Part shown: positions 17,231 through 25,446 of the stretch, piece after piece | Layout: each line of letters opens with the position of its first letter | How positions within the stretch are numbered: position 1 is the first letter of the stretch | Assembly (NCBI GenBank): GCA_017431345.1 | Contig: JAFRLH010000093.1 | Location: 1 to 42,588 of the forward strand | Length of the DNA stretch: 42,588 nt | Reading direction: 5' to 3' | DNA from: Lachnospiraceae bacterium | GTDB lineage: Bacteria > Bacillota > Clostridia > Lachnospirales > Lachnospiraceae | Notes under the pieces: model-generated | Database searches by the model: none | What the model saw: the letters and a program-made list of their open reading frames with translations, nothing else | Told to the model about the DNA's origin: nothing | Translations under genes and position numbers: made by a program

Positions 17231-17284
17231 GAAAGAACCATGTTCTTTCATAAATGGTCGAAAAAATGAAAGAACGCCGTTCTT
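17231..17284 (-). promoter_or_regulatory. paired hairpins built from GAAAGAAC/GTTCTTTC in the aroQK leader
   Basis: GAAAGAAC-CAT-GTTCTTTC (17231-17249) and a second palindrome AAGAACG-C-CGTTCTT (17270-17284), which also contains GAAAGAAC (17268-17275). Both lie 20-75 bp upstream of the start. This could be a repressor operator or leader control of the aromatic genes. No known riboswitch or T-box pattern is seen. Confidence 0.4.
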
Positions 17285-17298
17285 CCATCCGCGTTTGT

Positions 17299-17342
17299 AA
17301 AAAAAAGATCCGGTCATGCACAGTTTCAGCGCATGCCGGATC
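17299..17342 (-). terminator. Rho-independent terminator after pgi
   Basis: Minus strand GATCCGG(C)ATGC... pairs 17331-17342 with 17307-17319, with one bulge, followed by eight U (17299-17306). It lies just beyond the pgi stop and separates it from the aroQK-aroA operon. Confidence 0.85.
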
Positions 17343-17352
17343 CGATCAGTCA

Positions 17353-18672
17353 TTATTTTGTATAACCGGGCTTTCCAAGGAGCATGAACATATTTTTCTT
17401 ATAAGCTTCCACGCCGGGCTGGTTGAAAGGATTTACGCCGAGCATATATCCGCTCACGCCGCAGGCAAACTCAAAGAAGTAGAACAGTTCCCCGAGCGTT
17501 CTCTCATCTCTTCTCTTCAGATGGATCAGAAGATTCGGTACGCCGCCCTCTGTATGCGCCATGATCGTTCCCTTCATGGCATTTTTGTTTACAAAATCGA
17601 CTGTTCTTCCGGCAAGATAGTTCAGTCCGTCAAGATCATCGGGATCTTCCTTGATCGTGAGTTCACAGGAAGGCTCTTCGATATCGATGACGGTCTCGAA
17701 CATGATCCTGGAACCGTCCTGGATGAACTGTCCGAGGGAATGAAGGTCTGTGGTAAGATCGACAGACGCCGGGAACAGGCCCTTGTGATCCTTGCCCTCG
17801 CTCTCGCCGTAGAGCTGTTTCCACCACTCAGCAACGTAGTGTACGCAGGGCTCATAATTTGCCAGGATCTCCACGGAAGCGCCGCGTCTGTAAAGCAGGT
17901 TCCTGCAGGCGACATAGAGCAGCGCGTCATTGTCCTCAAAAGGAGCCTTGTAAAGTTCTGCCATGGCATCGGCAGCGCCAGCCATCATCTCATCGATATC
18001 CAGTCCTGCAGCAGCGATGGGCAGCAGGCCGACAGCGGTAAGTACGGAAAAACGTCCGCCGATATCATCCGGCACCACGAAGGTTTCGTAGCCTTCCGTA
18101 TCAGCCAGTGTCTTGAGGGCGCCTCTCGCCTTGTCAGTCGTTGCGTAAATGCGCTCCTTTGCTTCATCCTTTCCATACTTTCCTTCCAGGATCTCCTTGA
18201 AGATACGGAAAGCGATCGCGGGCTCGGTCGTCGTTCCGGACTTGGAAATAACGTTGATCGAGAAATCCCTGCCGTCGATCACATTCATCAGATGTGCAAG
18301 ATAGGTGCTGCTCATGTTGCTTCCGCAGAAATAGATCTCCGGCGCTTTTCTGATCTTTGAGCCGACAACATTGTAAAAGCTGTGCTGCAGGAATTCGATG
18401 GCGGCTCTTGCGCCAAGGTAGGATCCGCCGATGCCGATCACGATCAGGACATCCGACTGTTTTCTGATCTTTTCGGCCGCGGTCTTGATACGGGCGAACT
18501 CTTCCTTGTCATAATCTACCGGCAGTCTTCTCCATCCGATGTAATCATTTCCCTCTCCGGTACCGGAAAGCAGTACTTCCTTTGCCGCCAGGACCTCGCT
18601 CTTAAGAGATGTCAGATCCTCCATGGTAAAGAAATCCTTTGCGCTTGCTGCGTCAAATCTAACGTTTTTCAT
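17353..18672 (-). CDS. pgi: glucose-6-phosphate isomerase
   Basis: 439 residues from ATG 18672, with GGAGG 5 bp upstream. SIS-fold phosphosugar isomerase with [18 protein letters not shown], the phosphate loop [31 protein letters not shown], and the C-terminal [19 protein letters not shown] and [16 protein letters not shown] signatures. It interconverts glucose-6-phosphate and fructose-6-phosphate. It is of the shorter Firmicute form. It starts 19 bp after murG ends and probably belongs to the same transcript. Confidence 0.97.
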   Translation of the reverse strand: MKNVRFDAASAKDFFTMEDLTSLKSEVLAAKEVLLSGTGEGNDYIGWRRLPVDYDKEEFARIKTAAEKIRKQSDVLIVIGIGGSYLGARAAIEFLQHSFYNVVGSKIRKAPEIYFCGSNMSSTYLAHLMNVIDGRDFSINVISKSGTTTEPAIAFRIFKEILEGKYGKDEAKERIYATTDKARGALKTLADTEGYETFVVPDDIGGRFSVLTAVGLLPIAAAGLDIDEMMAGAADAMAELYKAPFEDNDALLYVACRNLLYRRGASVEILANYEPCVHYVAEWWKQLYGESEGKDHKGLFPASVDLTTDLHSLGQFIQDGSRIMFETVIDIEEPSCELTIKEDPDDLDGLNYLAGRTVDFVNKNAMKGTIMAHTEGGVPNLLIHLKRRDERTLGELFYFFEFACGVSGYMLGVNPFNQPGVEAYKKNMFMLLGKPGYTK

Positions 18673-18691
18673 AGTCCCCTCCGTAAATATA

Positions 18692-19768
18692 TTATTTGTT
18701 TCTGCCTTCAGCCAGTTCACTCAGCATTTCCGTGATCACGCTTACAGCGTCCTTTTCCATGTGTGATGACATCAGGTCAATATATGCTGCACGGTCATGA
18801 TAGACTTTCCGGACCGCTGCGATCAGCGTTTCATTATTCATTTTATCTTCTGTCAGCACTTCTGAAAAGCCCTGTTTCCGGAAAGATTCCGCATTCAGCA
18901 GCTGATCTCCGCGGCTCGCCTCCGCCGACAGCGGGATGAGCACATTGGGTTTTCTAAGTGCAAGCAGCTCGCAGATCGCGTTCGCGCCGGCTCTGGAGAT
19001 CACGACATCCGCCATCGCGAAAATATCCTTCAAAGGCTCCTGCACATATTCGAACTGCACATATCCGGGCGTGCCCTTCAGGATCTCATCCACACGGCCT
19101 TTCCCGCAGAGATGGACCACCTGGAACTCTTTCAGGAGTTCCGGCAGTGCGCTTCGGACCGCGTTGTTCACATGCACGGCGCCCAGGCTTCCGCCGATGA
19201 TCATCAGGACAGGCTTTTCCTCTGTAAACCCGGTAAGCGCATAGCCCGCTTCCTTCGTTCCGGCAAGGAGTTCGCTCCGGATCGGACATCCGGTGACGAC
19301 TGCCTTCCCTTCCGGCAGCGCTTTTGCCGTCTCCGGGAAGTTGCAGCATACCTTCGTCGCGGCGGGAATGCTGATCTTGTTGGCCAGTCCGGGCGTCATA
19401 TCCGATTCATGGATGATCACCGGGATCTTCAGCTGTTTTGCAGCCAGTACAACAGGCACCGAGACGAACCCGCCTTTGGAAAAGACCACATCCGGGCGGT
19501 ATTTCTTCAGGAGCTTCCTTGCATCTCCGAATCCCTTGATCACACGGAACGGATCCGTAAAGTTCTTCAAGTCAAAATATCTTCTGAGTTTCCCGGTGGA
19601 GATGCCGTCATAAGGCACGCCGGCTGCCTTCACCAGTTCCTTTTCTATTCCGTTGTGCGAGCCGATATACCGCACTTCAAACCCGGCTTCGCGAAGCGCC
19701 GGCAGCAGCGCGATATTCGGCGTTACATGACCGGCTGTTCCTCCGCCGGTCAGGACGATCTTTTTCAT
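18692..19768 (-). CDS. murG: UDP-GlcNAc--undecaprenyl-pyrophosphoryl-MurNAc-pentapeptide GlcNAc transferase
   Basis: 358 residues, GT-B fold. It begins with the acceptor loop [13 protein letters not shown] (residues ~8-20) and has [27 protein letters not shown], the MIIGGSLGA linker to the C-domain, and [22 protein letters not shown] in the UDP-GlcNAc site. It makes lipid II from lipid I at the inner membrane face in peptidoglycan synthesis. GGAGG precedes the ATG. It lies outside the usual mur/div cluster, between a TSCPD protein and pgi. Confidence 0.97.
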   Translation of the reverse strand: MKKIVLTGGGTAGHVTPNIALLPALREAGFEVRYIGSHNGIEKELVKAAGVPYDGISTGKLRRYFDLKNFTDPFRVIKGFGDARKLLKKYRPDVVFSKGGFVSVPVVLAAKQLKIPVIIHESDMTPGLANKISIPAATKVCCNFPETAKALPEGKAVVTGCPIRSELLAGTKEAGYALTGFTEEKPVLMIIGGSLGAVHVNNAVRSALPELLKEFQVVHLCGKGRVDEILKGTPGYVQFEYVQEPLKDIFAMADVVISRAGANAICELLALRKPNVLIPLSAEASRGDQLLNAESFRKQGFSEVLTEDKMNNETLIAAVRKVYHDRAAYIDLMSSHMEKDAVSVITEMLSELAEGRNK

Positions 19769-19780
19769 ATTACCTCCGGA

Positions 19781-20038
19781 TCAGGCCGCGGGATGATCCT
19801 CGCGGTACTGTTTGAGCGCTCTTGCAAGCTGGTCGGGACAGGATGTAGGCCTGGGTCCGCATGTGATCCCTGAGAGTTTTTCAATCAGTGTGTCGATATT
19901 CTGTCCTTCCGCCAGCACGCCGATGCCTTTCAGGTTCCCGTTGCACCCGCCAAGGAACTGAATGTTCGACACGGTATCATCGTCATTGACGTCAAAGGAG
20001 ATCATGACGGAGCATGTGCCTCTTGTCTTATACTGCAT
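19781..20038 (-). CDS. TSCPD-domain protein
   Basis: 85 residues matching the small TSCPD family, named for the motif seen here at PTSCPDQLARALK. It also has GTCSVMISFDV, LGGCNGNLKGIGVLAEG and GITCGPR; the conserved cysteines suggest a metal or thiol site. The same domain occurs at the end of some ribonucleotide reductases, but the role of the stand-alone form is unknown. The ATG has AAGGGGG about 9 bp upstream. It sits 12 bp before murG and is probably co-transcribed. Confidence 0.88.
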   Translation of the reverse strand: MQYKTRGTCSVMISFDVNDDDTVSNIQFLGGCNGNLKGIGVLAEGQNIDTLIEKLSGITCGPRPTSCPDQLARALKQYREDHPAA

Positions 20039-20117
20039 TATAACATTCCCCCTTTATCCATTACAATATATTTGAGAAAACTGCTTCCTTTTATCGACGT
20101 CTGCAAAATGTAAGAGA

Positions 20118-20136
20118 GGCGCCGCTTAGCGGCGCC
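20118..20136 (-). terminator. GC-rich hairpin after the HIT gene
   Basis: GGCGCCGC-TTA-GCGGCGCC, a perfect 8-bp stem. On the minus strand it is followed by TCTCTTACATTTT, a weak U-rich tail. Probably the terminator of the HIT gene. Confidence 0.5.
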
Positions 20137-20149
20137 TTTAATAAAGATC

Positions 20150-20566
20150 TCAGATCTCTTTCCTTATCTTTTCTGCAGTCTGTTCCATCTCGCCTTCCGC
20201 GTATTTCCCGGGGTTCCATGCGACCATAGGGGCTTCGGAATCATATCTCGGAATAATATGGACATGGAAATGGAATACCGTCTGCCCGGCGGCAGTGCCG
20301 TTGTTCTGGACTACATTAAAGCCGTCCGCGCCGAGCGCTTTCCTCTGCGCTGTTCCGATCTTTGCCGCCAGCGGAAGGATCTTCGCCGCATACTTTTCAT
20401 CCAGTTCCGTCACATCCTTGAAATGCTCTTTCGGAAGAATCAGCGCATGGCCGGGATTCGCCGGCCCCAGATCCAGGATCACGCGGAACATATCATCTTC
20501 ATAAAGCGTGGAGGAAGGGATCTCCCCCGCTGCTATCTTGCAGAAAATGCAGTTGTCATCTCTCAT
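20150..20566 (-). CDS. HIT-family nucleotide hydrolase (Hint/protein kinase C inhibitor-like)
   Basis: 138 residues, CIFCKIAAGEIPSSTLYED at the start and the catalytic histidine triad HFHVHIIPR (residues ~100-108), with GFNVVQNNGTAAGQTVFH between. The Cys pair C6/C9 is typical of the zinc-binding N-terminus of the Hint branch. Members cleave AMP-linked phosphoramidates and related nucleotide conjugates in the cytoplasm. It lies 44 bp after secDF. Confidence 0.93.
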   Translation of the reverse strand: MRDDNCIFCKIAAGEIPSSTLYEDDMFRVILDLGPANPGHALILPKEHFKDVTELDEKYAAKILPLAAKIGTAQRKALGADGFNVVQNNGTAAGQTVFHFHVHIIPRYDSEAPMVAWNPGKYAEGEMEQTAEKIRKEI

Positions 20567-20610
20567 AATGAACGCACCTCATTTCAGTTCAGCACAGACT
20601 ACCGTTTTCC

Positions 20611-22830
20611 TTATTTGAAAATGCTTTTCTTTTTCTTCTTATCCTTGCCGTAGTTCGCGGTCACGCCGAGGCTCTTCTTCTTCGGTACATTCAGCACCTT
20701 ATGGCCGATCACATAAAGCAGGGGACCGGTGATGCATACCGACGAATAGCCGCCGGCGATGATACCGACCATCAGAGGCAGGGTGAATTCCTGGATCGAC
20801 GGTACGCCGAGGATGAAGATCAGCAGGATCGTTACGAACGTGGTCAGGGACGTATTGATCGTACGTGTCAGGGTATCGGTGATACTCTGGTTCACGATGG
20901 TATGGAAATCCTTCCTGTCCACATTGCTGTTGACCATCTCACGGATACGGTCGAAGATAACGATCGTCGCGTTGATGGAGTAACCGACAATGGTCAGTAC
21001 GCAGGCGATGAAAGCAGTACCGACAGAGGTACGGGAGACCATATAGAATCCCAGCATGATCAGCACGTCGTGGATCAGCGCGGTAACAGCGCTGGCCGCG
21101 TAGCGGATATTGCTGAAACGGAACCAGATATAGATCAGCATGCAGATGATGGCGATCACGGTCGCGGAAATGGCGGCGCTCGTCATCTCGCGGCTGACCG
21201 TAGCGGAGATGAAGCTCTCCTCCATGGAATCCTCTGCAGCGCCGAAGTCAGAGACGAGCATCTTCTTGACTTCCGTCATGGTGGACTCTTCCACGTCCTT
21301 CATCTTGACTGTGTAACGATTCGTATTGGATTCCTTCTGTGCCTGGATATCATTGCTTCCGATCTTTTCCGCAATAGCGGGAACAACGGTATCGTTGAAC
21401 TCATTGATCGTATAGCTCTTGTCGAAATCGACTGTCAGGGCACGGCCGCCGGCGAACTCGATGCTGGTATTGAACATGCCGAGACCCTTGGAGTTGTTCA
21501 TCATTCCGAAGCCGAGACCGCAGATGATCAGCACGACGGAAAGTGCAAAGAAGATCTTTTTCTTTCCGACAAAGTCCACGACTTTTCTCTTCTTCTCTGT
21601 GCCGTAGTATTTCTTGTCCTTTACGCCCAGATCATAGAGTGCTCTCATGAGGATCCGGGATACGACCAGCGCCGTGAACATGGAAACAAGGATACCGACA
21701 GCCAGCGTCTGGGCGAAGCCCTGGACCGTACCGGTGCCTCTCCACATCAGAACGATGGAAGCGATCAGGGTAGTAACGTTGCCGTCGATGATGGCGGAGT
21801 TCGCCTTCTTAAAGCCGCTCCGGATGGCATCGCTGACAGGTACTCCTGCGGAGATCTCCTCACGGATACGGGTATAAATGATAACGTTCGCATCGACCGC
21901 CATACCGATGCCGAGGATAATACCTGCGATACCAGGCAGTGTCAGCGTAAGGTTGAATCCGTTCAGTGCAAGCAGAACGAGTACCGTGTAGAACCACAGC
22001 GCAAACGATGCGACCAGACCGGGCACACGGTAAATGACGATCATGAACAGGCAGATCAGGAGCAGGCCGATCGCACCGGCAAGAAGGCTCTTCGAGAGGG
22101 CTTCTTCACCGAGACGGGCGCCGACTGTCTTATGGCTGATCGTGTCAAGGTTCAGCTTCAGGTTTCCGATACGGATCATGGTAGCCAGATACTCGGCTTC
22201 TTCCGCGGATTCCATGTGCGTGATCTCGGCCTGTCCGCCGGTAATGACGCTCTGCACGGTAGGCGCGCTGATCACTTCTCCGTCATATACAATATAGATA
22301 GGCTGTCCGACATGGCCTTCGGTAGCTTCGGCAAATGCCGTTGCGCCCTCGGGCGTCATGGTCAGCTCTACGAGATATTCTGTAGCGTCTGTCAGATCAG
22401 CCTGGCGCTCTGCAGCCCTTGCCGTGCTGATCTGCTCGCCGGTAAGCCATACATGCTCCTCCCCATTGTCCTGGGTCATGAACTCGATGGTGCCGGGCTG
22501 TCCCAGACGTTCCAGCGTCTTTTCAGCGTCTGTCTCGCCGGGGATATTGACAACGATCCTGCGGTCGCCTTCAACATATACTTCGGCTTCCGTACTCAGC
22601 GCTTCCGCACGGTCGGTCAGCTTCTGCTTGGTATCGTTGAAATCCTCCGCAGAGAATGTCGCGTCTGTTACTTCATATGTGATGGATACGCCGCCTCTTA
22701 CATCCAGACCGAGGATGATGTTCTTCGCGCTGCCGTAATCGCCGATACCGTACAGAACGGTATAACCGCACAGCAGGAAGATGACGGCTGCCGCCACAAG
22801 TTTGATGATACCTGATCTCTTCTTGTTCAT
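20611..22830 (-). CDS. secDF: protein translocase subunit SecDF (fused)
   Basis: 739 residues from ATG 22830 (MNKKRSGIIK), with GGAGG about 11 bp upstream. A TTG six codons earlier overlaps the ribosome site and is rejected. The SecD half has LGLDVRGGVSITYEV after the first helix, a large outside P1 domain (ADLTDATEYLVELTMTPEGA), and the DANVIIYTRIREEI segment. The SecF half starts near residue 420, with SIEFAGGRALTVDFD and a matching NATIVIFDRIREMV. Twelve membrane helices are expected. It uses the proton or sodium gradient to pull exported proteins from SecYEG. A Lys/Arg-rich tail ends the protein. Confidence 0.95.
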   Translation of the reverse strand: MNKKRSGIIKLVAAAVIFLLCGYTVLYGIGDYGSAKNIILGLDVRGGVSITYEVTDATFSAEDFNDTKQKLTDRAEALSTEAEVYVEGDRRIVVNIPGETDAEKTLERLGQPGTIEFMTQDNGEEHVWLTGEQISTARAAERQADLTDATEYLVELTMTPEGATAFAEATEGHVGQPIYIVYDGEVISAPTVQSVITGGQAEITHMESAEEAEYLATMIRIGNLKLNLDTISHKTVGARLGEEALSKSLLAGAIGLLLICLFMIVIYRVPGLVASFALWFYTVLVLLALNGFNLTLTLPGIAGIILGIGMAVDANVIIYTRIREEISAGVPVSDAIRSGFKKANSAIIDGNVTTLIASIVLMWRGTGTVQGFAQTLAVGILVSMFTALVVSRILMRALYDLGVKDKKYYGTEKKRKVVDFVGKKKIFFALSVVLIICGLGFGMMNNSKGLGMFNTSIEFAGGRALTVDFDKSYTINEFNDTVVPAIAEKIGSNDIQAQKESNTNRYTVKMKDVEESTMTEVKKMLVSDFGAAEDSMEESFISATVSREMTSAAISATVIAIICMLIYIWFRFSNIRYAASAVTALIHDVLIMLGFYMVSRTSVGTAFIACVLTIVGYSINATIVIFDRIREMVNSNVDRKDFHTIVNQSITDTLTRTINTSLTTFVTILLIFILGVPSIQEFTLPLMVGIIAGGYSSVCITGPLLYVIGHKVLNVPKKKSLGVTANYGKDKKKKKSIFK

Positions 22831-23028
22831 TCTACAATATTCCTCCAACGTTTCATTGCGGACAGGTATTTTTCCCGCAGGCGGAACGGTGTGCTGTTCT
22901 GTTTTTTTCGTCAGGAAAAACGCCCTCCGCAGAGAACAACCGCTATTTTCTCACATCTGTCTGCAAAATGCAAGAGATTTTATGCGGCGAAGACACAAAA
23001 CTTTCACCGGTTTTCCGTCAAAATACGA

Positions 23029-23057
23029 TTGCTTTTATCGGCGGCAGATGCTATACT
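23029..23057 (+). promoter_or_regulatory. promoter of the ECF S-component gene
   Basis: TTGCTT (23029-23034), 17 bp, TATACT (23052-23057). The leader is about 55 nt; I see no riboswitch that fits in it. Confidence 0.65.
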
Positions 23058-23119
23058 TCCCCCGGAACACACCTGTATTGTATCCCGCACGGGAATGATA
23101 ACAAGGAGGAAAACTGAAT

Positions 23120-23731
23120 ATGAGAAACAATAATACCGGTAAACTGGCCCTCATGGGACTTCTGACGGCGATCCTGATCCTTTTCTCGTTCACGCCGATC
23201 GGCACCATCCCCATCGGACCGCTGTCCATCACCCTCAACACCATCCCGATCGCCATCGCAGCCATAGCCATGGGCCCTGCAGGCGGTGCAGCCATGGGCG
23301 CTGTATTCGGGATCTTAAGCTTCCTGCAGTGCATCGGCATCGGCGTACCGAGCGCCATGGGCGCAATGCTCTTCGGCATCAACCCTTTCCTGGCGTTCAT
23401 CCAGCGCTTTATCCCCAGGCTGCTTGACGGATTCCTTGTCGGCCTGATCTTTAAAGGAACAAAGAAGGCTGCCGGAAGTGTACCTGCCGGATTTGTTACC
23501 GGATTTTTCACCGCCTTCCTGAACACCTTGTTCTTCATGAGCGCACTGATCCTGCTCTTCGGGAACACTGAATATGTACAGGAACTGATCGGCGGCAGAA
23601 ATGTGATCGTTTTCGTCTGCGCCTTCGTAGGCATCAACGCGGTATTTGAAATGATCACGACAACGATCTTAAGCGGCGCGATCGGTGCTGCGCTTCACAA
23701 AGCCAGACTGCTGCCGTTCGATAAGAACTGA
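23120..23731 (+). CDS. ECF transporter S component (substrate unknown)
   Basis: 203 residues, six hydrophobic helices, with the Ala-rich first helix (KLALMGLLTAILILFSF) used by S components to dock on EcfT. It has TPIGTIPIGPLSITLNTIPIA and AMGPAGGAAMGAVFGILSFL, typical of this group of vitamin-binding proteins. It would bind a vitamin or precursor and share the energising module EcfA/A'/T encoded elsewhere. The pattern reminds me of pantothenate-type (PanT) members, but no neighbour confirms this. AAGGAGG lies upstream of the ATG. It is transcribed away from secDF. Confidence 0.82.
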   Translation: MRNNNTGKLALMGLLTAILILFSFTPIGTIPIGPLSITLNTIPIAIAAIAMGPAGGAAMGAVFGILSFLQCIGIGVPSAMGAMLFGINPFLAFIQRFIPRLLDGFLVGLIFKGTKKAAGSVPAGFVTGFFTAFLNTLFFMSALILLFGNTEYVQELIGGRNVIVFVCAFVGINAVFEMITTTILSGAIGAALHKARLLPFDKN

Positions 23732-23751
23732 ATATAAAACCGAACTGATAC

Positions 23752-23806
23752 GAAGACGGGTCACGTTTACCTCCCGGTAAGCGCGCACTCGTCTTCTATT
23801 GCTTTC
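23752..23806 (+). terminator. likely terminator of the ECF S-component gene
   Basis: GAAGACG (23752-23758) pairs with CGTCTTC (23790-23796), enclosing a smaller GTTTACC/GGTAAGC hairpin. A U-rich tail TATTGCTTTCTTT follows. It overlaps the antisense HicB-like relic. Confidence 0.5.
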
Positions 23807-23871
23807 TTTACAAATTCATTCAGCGAGATCCCTCTTCTCCTTGCGTTCATAACGGCCGCCTTGTGCAGCAC
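23767..23871 (-). pseudogene. relic of a HicB-like ribbon-helix-helix antitoxin C-terminus
   Basis: The minus strand encodes VLHKAAVMNARRRGISLNE then FVKKAIEDECALTGR and a stop. The pattern LHKAA..AR..GISLNEFV..AI is that of the C-terminal DNA-binding domain of HicB antitoxins. No HicB N-terminal domain or HicA toxin is nearby. It is in the same frame as the TadZ-like gene upstream, separated from its TGA by one Ala codon. It is most simply a decayed fragment, although a GTG-started 34-residue peptide is possible. Confidence 0.5.
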
Positions 23872-23874
23872 CGC

Positions 23875-24834
23875 TCACTCTATGATCCCCGCCAGTTTCA
23901 ATGCCTCCCGCACCTGCCCGTAAAATTCCCCGTGCCGCAGCATCCCATATGCTTCACTCAGGTCACGGACCGCAGGAAGCGGCGGCAATGACACTTTCGT
24001 CATCTTCCCTGTCAGACTCTTCTCCCCTGCAGAAGCCGGGTATTCTTCCAATGCCCTGACGGCGTTTTCCGATAATGCGCCCGCTTCGTTCACAAGCAAA
24101 ATATGCTCACATTCATCCAGAATGGTCTTGCACACCTTTAATGGCGGGATGGCTGCAATGATAAAAGAGACGTCCGCCGTTGTCTTAAGCCGGATCAGCA
24201 GATCCGCCGGCTCCCCCGCTCCCATCTCCCAGATATCCCGGGGATCGGAAACACACAGCATACGCCCGGCCGGCAGCGCGCCCATGATCAGATCCTCCGC
24301 ACCGGCTTTGCAGCGGTACAGCACCGAAGACAGCGTTTCCTCTCCTGCGGCGCCGCGGAACGCGGAAAAAGGATAAAACGAAACACCGATCGCTTTTTCC
24401 TGTTCTGCCAGCACCTCCGCGATCAGCTGCGCACACAGTTCCGCCGAAGTGCCTCCGGACGGAGAAAGGATGCCGATGAGTTTTGCCCCCTGCCCGTCCG
24501 GTTCCCCGAACAGATCGAGCAGCCGCTTCACCACTTCATCCGCCGTCCGGTATCTGTATATGCGTTCCCGCCCCTCCGGCAGCAGCCTGTCATCCGACAG
24601 GAAACAGTATTTTCCGTCTTTCCGGATCTTCTCCCTGGTCTCCTTCGGACAGCTGTTCCACAGATCTTCCGCGATAAGCAGAAATGTATTTCTGTCCTCC
24701 GCATGCAGTTCCCCGGCTGCATGAATATCTCCCTCCGCCTGCAGCACCAGGTCTCTGCCGGCATTTTTTATATATCTTCCAAGCAGCGCCGGATAATCCC
24801 TTCCCGGATCACAGATAATCACTTTCTTCCTCAT
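23875..24834 (-). CDS. TadZ/CpaE-like protein with degenerate P-loop
   Basis: 319 residues from ATG 24834 (MRKKVIICDPG), with AAAGGA 6-7 bp upstream. Residues 1-~105 resemble a receiver-like domain (KKVIICDPGRDYPALLGRYIK). From residue ~118 there is a MinD/ParA-like fold: KLIGILSPSGGTSAELCAQL sits where the deviant Walker A (KGGxGKT) belongs, yet the lysines are gone. VSFIIAAIPPLKVCKTILDE and HILLVNEAGAL follow like the later strands of the fold. TadZ proteins place Flp-pilus machinery at the pole, but no other tad gene is here, so this may be a lone pseudo-ATPase. Assignment is tentative. Confidence 0.55.
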   Translation of the reverse strand: MRKKVIICDPGRDYPALLGRYIKNAGRDLVLQAEGDIHAAGELHAEDRNTFLLIAEDLWNSCPKETREKIRKDGKYCFLSDDRLLPEGRERIYRYRTADEVVKRLLDLFGEPDGQGAKLIGILSPSGGTSAELCAQLIAEVLAEQEKAIGVSFYPFSAFRGAAGEETLSSVLYRCKAGAEDLIMGALPAGRMLCVSDPRDIWEMGAGEPADLLIRLKTTADVSFIIAAIPPLKVCKTILDECEHILLVNEAGALSENAVRALEEYPASAGEKSLTGKMTKVSLPPLPAVRDLSEAYGMLRHGEFYGQVREALKLAGIIE

Positions 24835-24895
24835 AGCATTTCCTTTCCCTGCTGAAACCCTGTGTGTTCCCGCGGCGCTCCTGTCTTCGGGAGAT

Positions 24896-24922
24896 AAAAA
24901 AAGAGCCTGCACAGACAGGCTC
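24896..24922 (-). terminator. Rho-independent terminator after the CsoR-family gene
   Basis: Minus strand GAGCCTG (24916-24922) pairs with CAGGCTC (24903-24909), followed by seven U (24896-24902). Confidence 0.85.
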
Positions 24923-25053
24923 CCGCTGCCGCACCCTGATAGTACGGCGCATATTCAGAAATGTACACAAACTTTTTGCGACAAATTTTGTTACTTTTTG
25001 TCACGGTCCGGTGCTTACGCCTCCCGGCAGCAGGACAGTTCGTACGCTGCCCT

Positions 25054-25380
25054 CTATTTCACAAAGTAGGATATTACCTTCTTCAGATCTTCCAGCTCTT
25101 CCTCGCTCTCCGGGTGCTCCTTTGCTTCCTCCAGCGCTGTCTCGATATGCTCCTGCAGGATGCGCCTGGACAGACCGGTGATCGCGGAACGGACAGCTGC
25201 AAGCTGGATCAGGACTTCCGAAGGGTCCTTGTCATCCTCCATCATTCTCTTCACGGCTTCCATGTGTCCGATGGCCCTGGCCATGCGGTTCAGCATGGCT
25301 TTCTTTTCCGCCTCCCGGTCTCTCTCTTTCGGGTGTCCCATGGAGGGGTCGCGGTACTCGTCTATTTCACGGCTCTTCAC
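25054..25380 (-). CDS. CsoR/RcnR/FrmR-family (DUF156) repressor without cysteines
   Basis: About 108 residues, all helical, with the family core AEKKAMLNRMARAIGHMEAVKRMM and AAVRSAITGLSRRILQEHIETAL. In CsoR a Cys-His-Cys set binds Cu(I). Here the first Cys region reads DKDPSEVLIQL, the His is kept in LQEHI, and the second Cys is Ala (ETALEEA); there is no cysteine at all. It must sense something other than Cu(I) by the classic site, such as Ni, Co or a non-metal. I prefer the GTG at 25380, which has AAGGGGG 8 bp upstream; a GTG three codons earlier abuts that site. It follows folC by 66 bp and ends in a terminator. Confidence 0.82.
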   Translation of the reverse strand: MKSREIDEYRDPSMGHPKERDREAEKKAMLNRMARAIGHMEAVKRMMEDDKDPSEVLIQLAAVRSAITGLSRRILQEHIETALEEAKEHPESEEELEDLKKVISYFVK

Positions 25381-25446
25381 ATAAAACACCCCCTTTCCTC
25401 ACGGTGCATAAGGCCTGCAGAACAGCCGGCCTGTGCCCGAATCGTT

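Noticed and set aside
17250-17321. Longer N-terminus for the chorismate mutase-shikimate kinase fusion
   Set aside because: The extra residues run through the palindromic leader and do not match the family; ATG 17210 gives correct active-site numbering and a good ribosome site.
20701-22815. Long open frame (about 700 codons) on the plus strand opposite secDF
   Set aside because: It is exactly antisense to a clear secDF gene, has no ribosome site, and its product is a meaningless Asp/Arg/His/Gln-rich chain. It is a mirror of secDF codon use.
23058-23119. Riboswitch ahead of the ECF S component
   Set aside because: The leader is only about 55 nt and shows no TPP, FMN, cobalamin or other known aptamer core.
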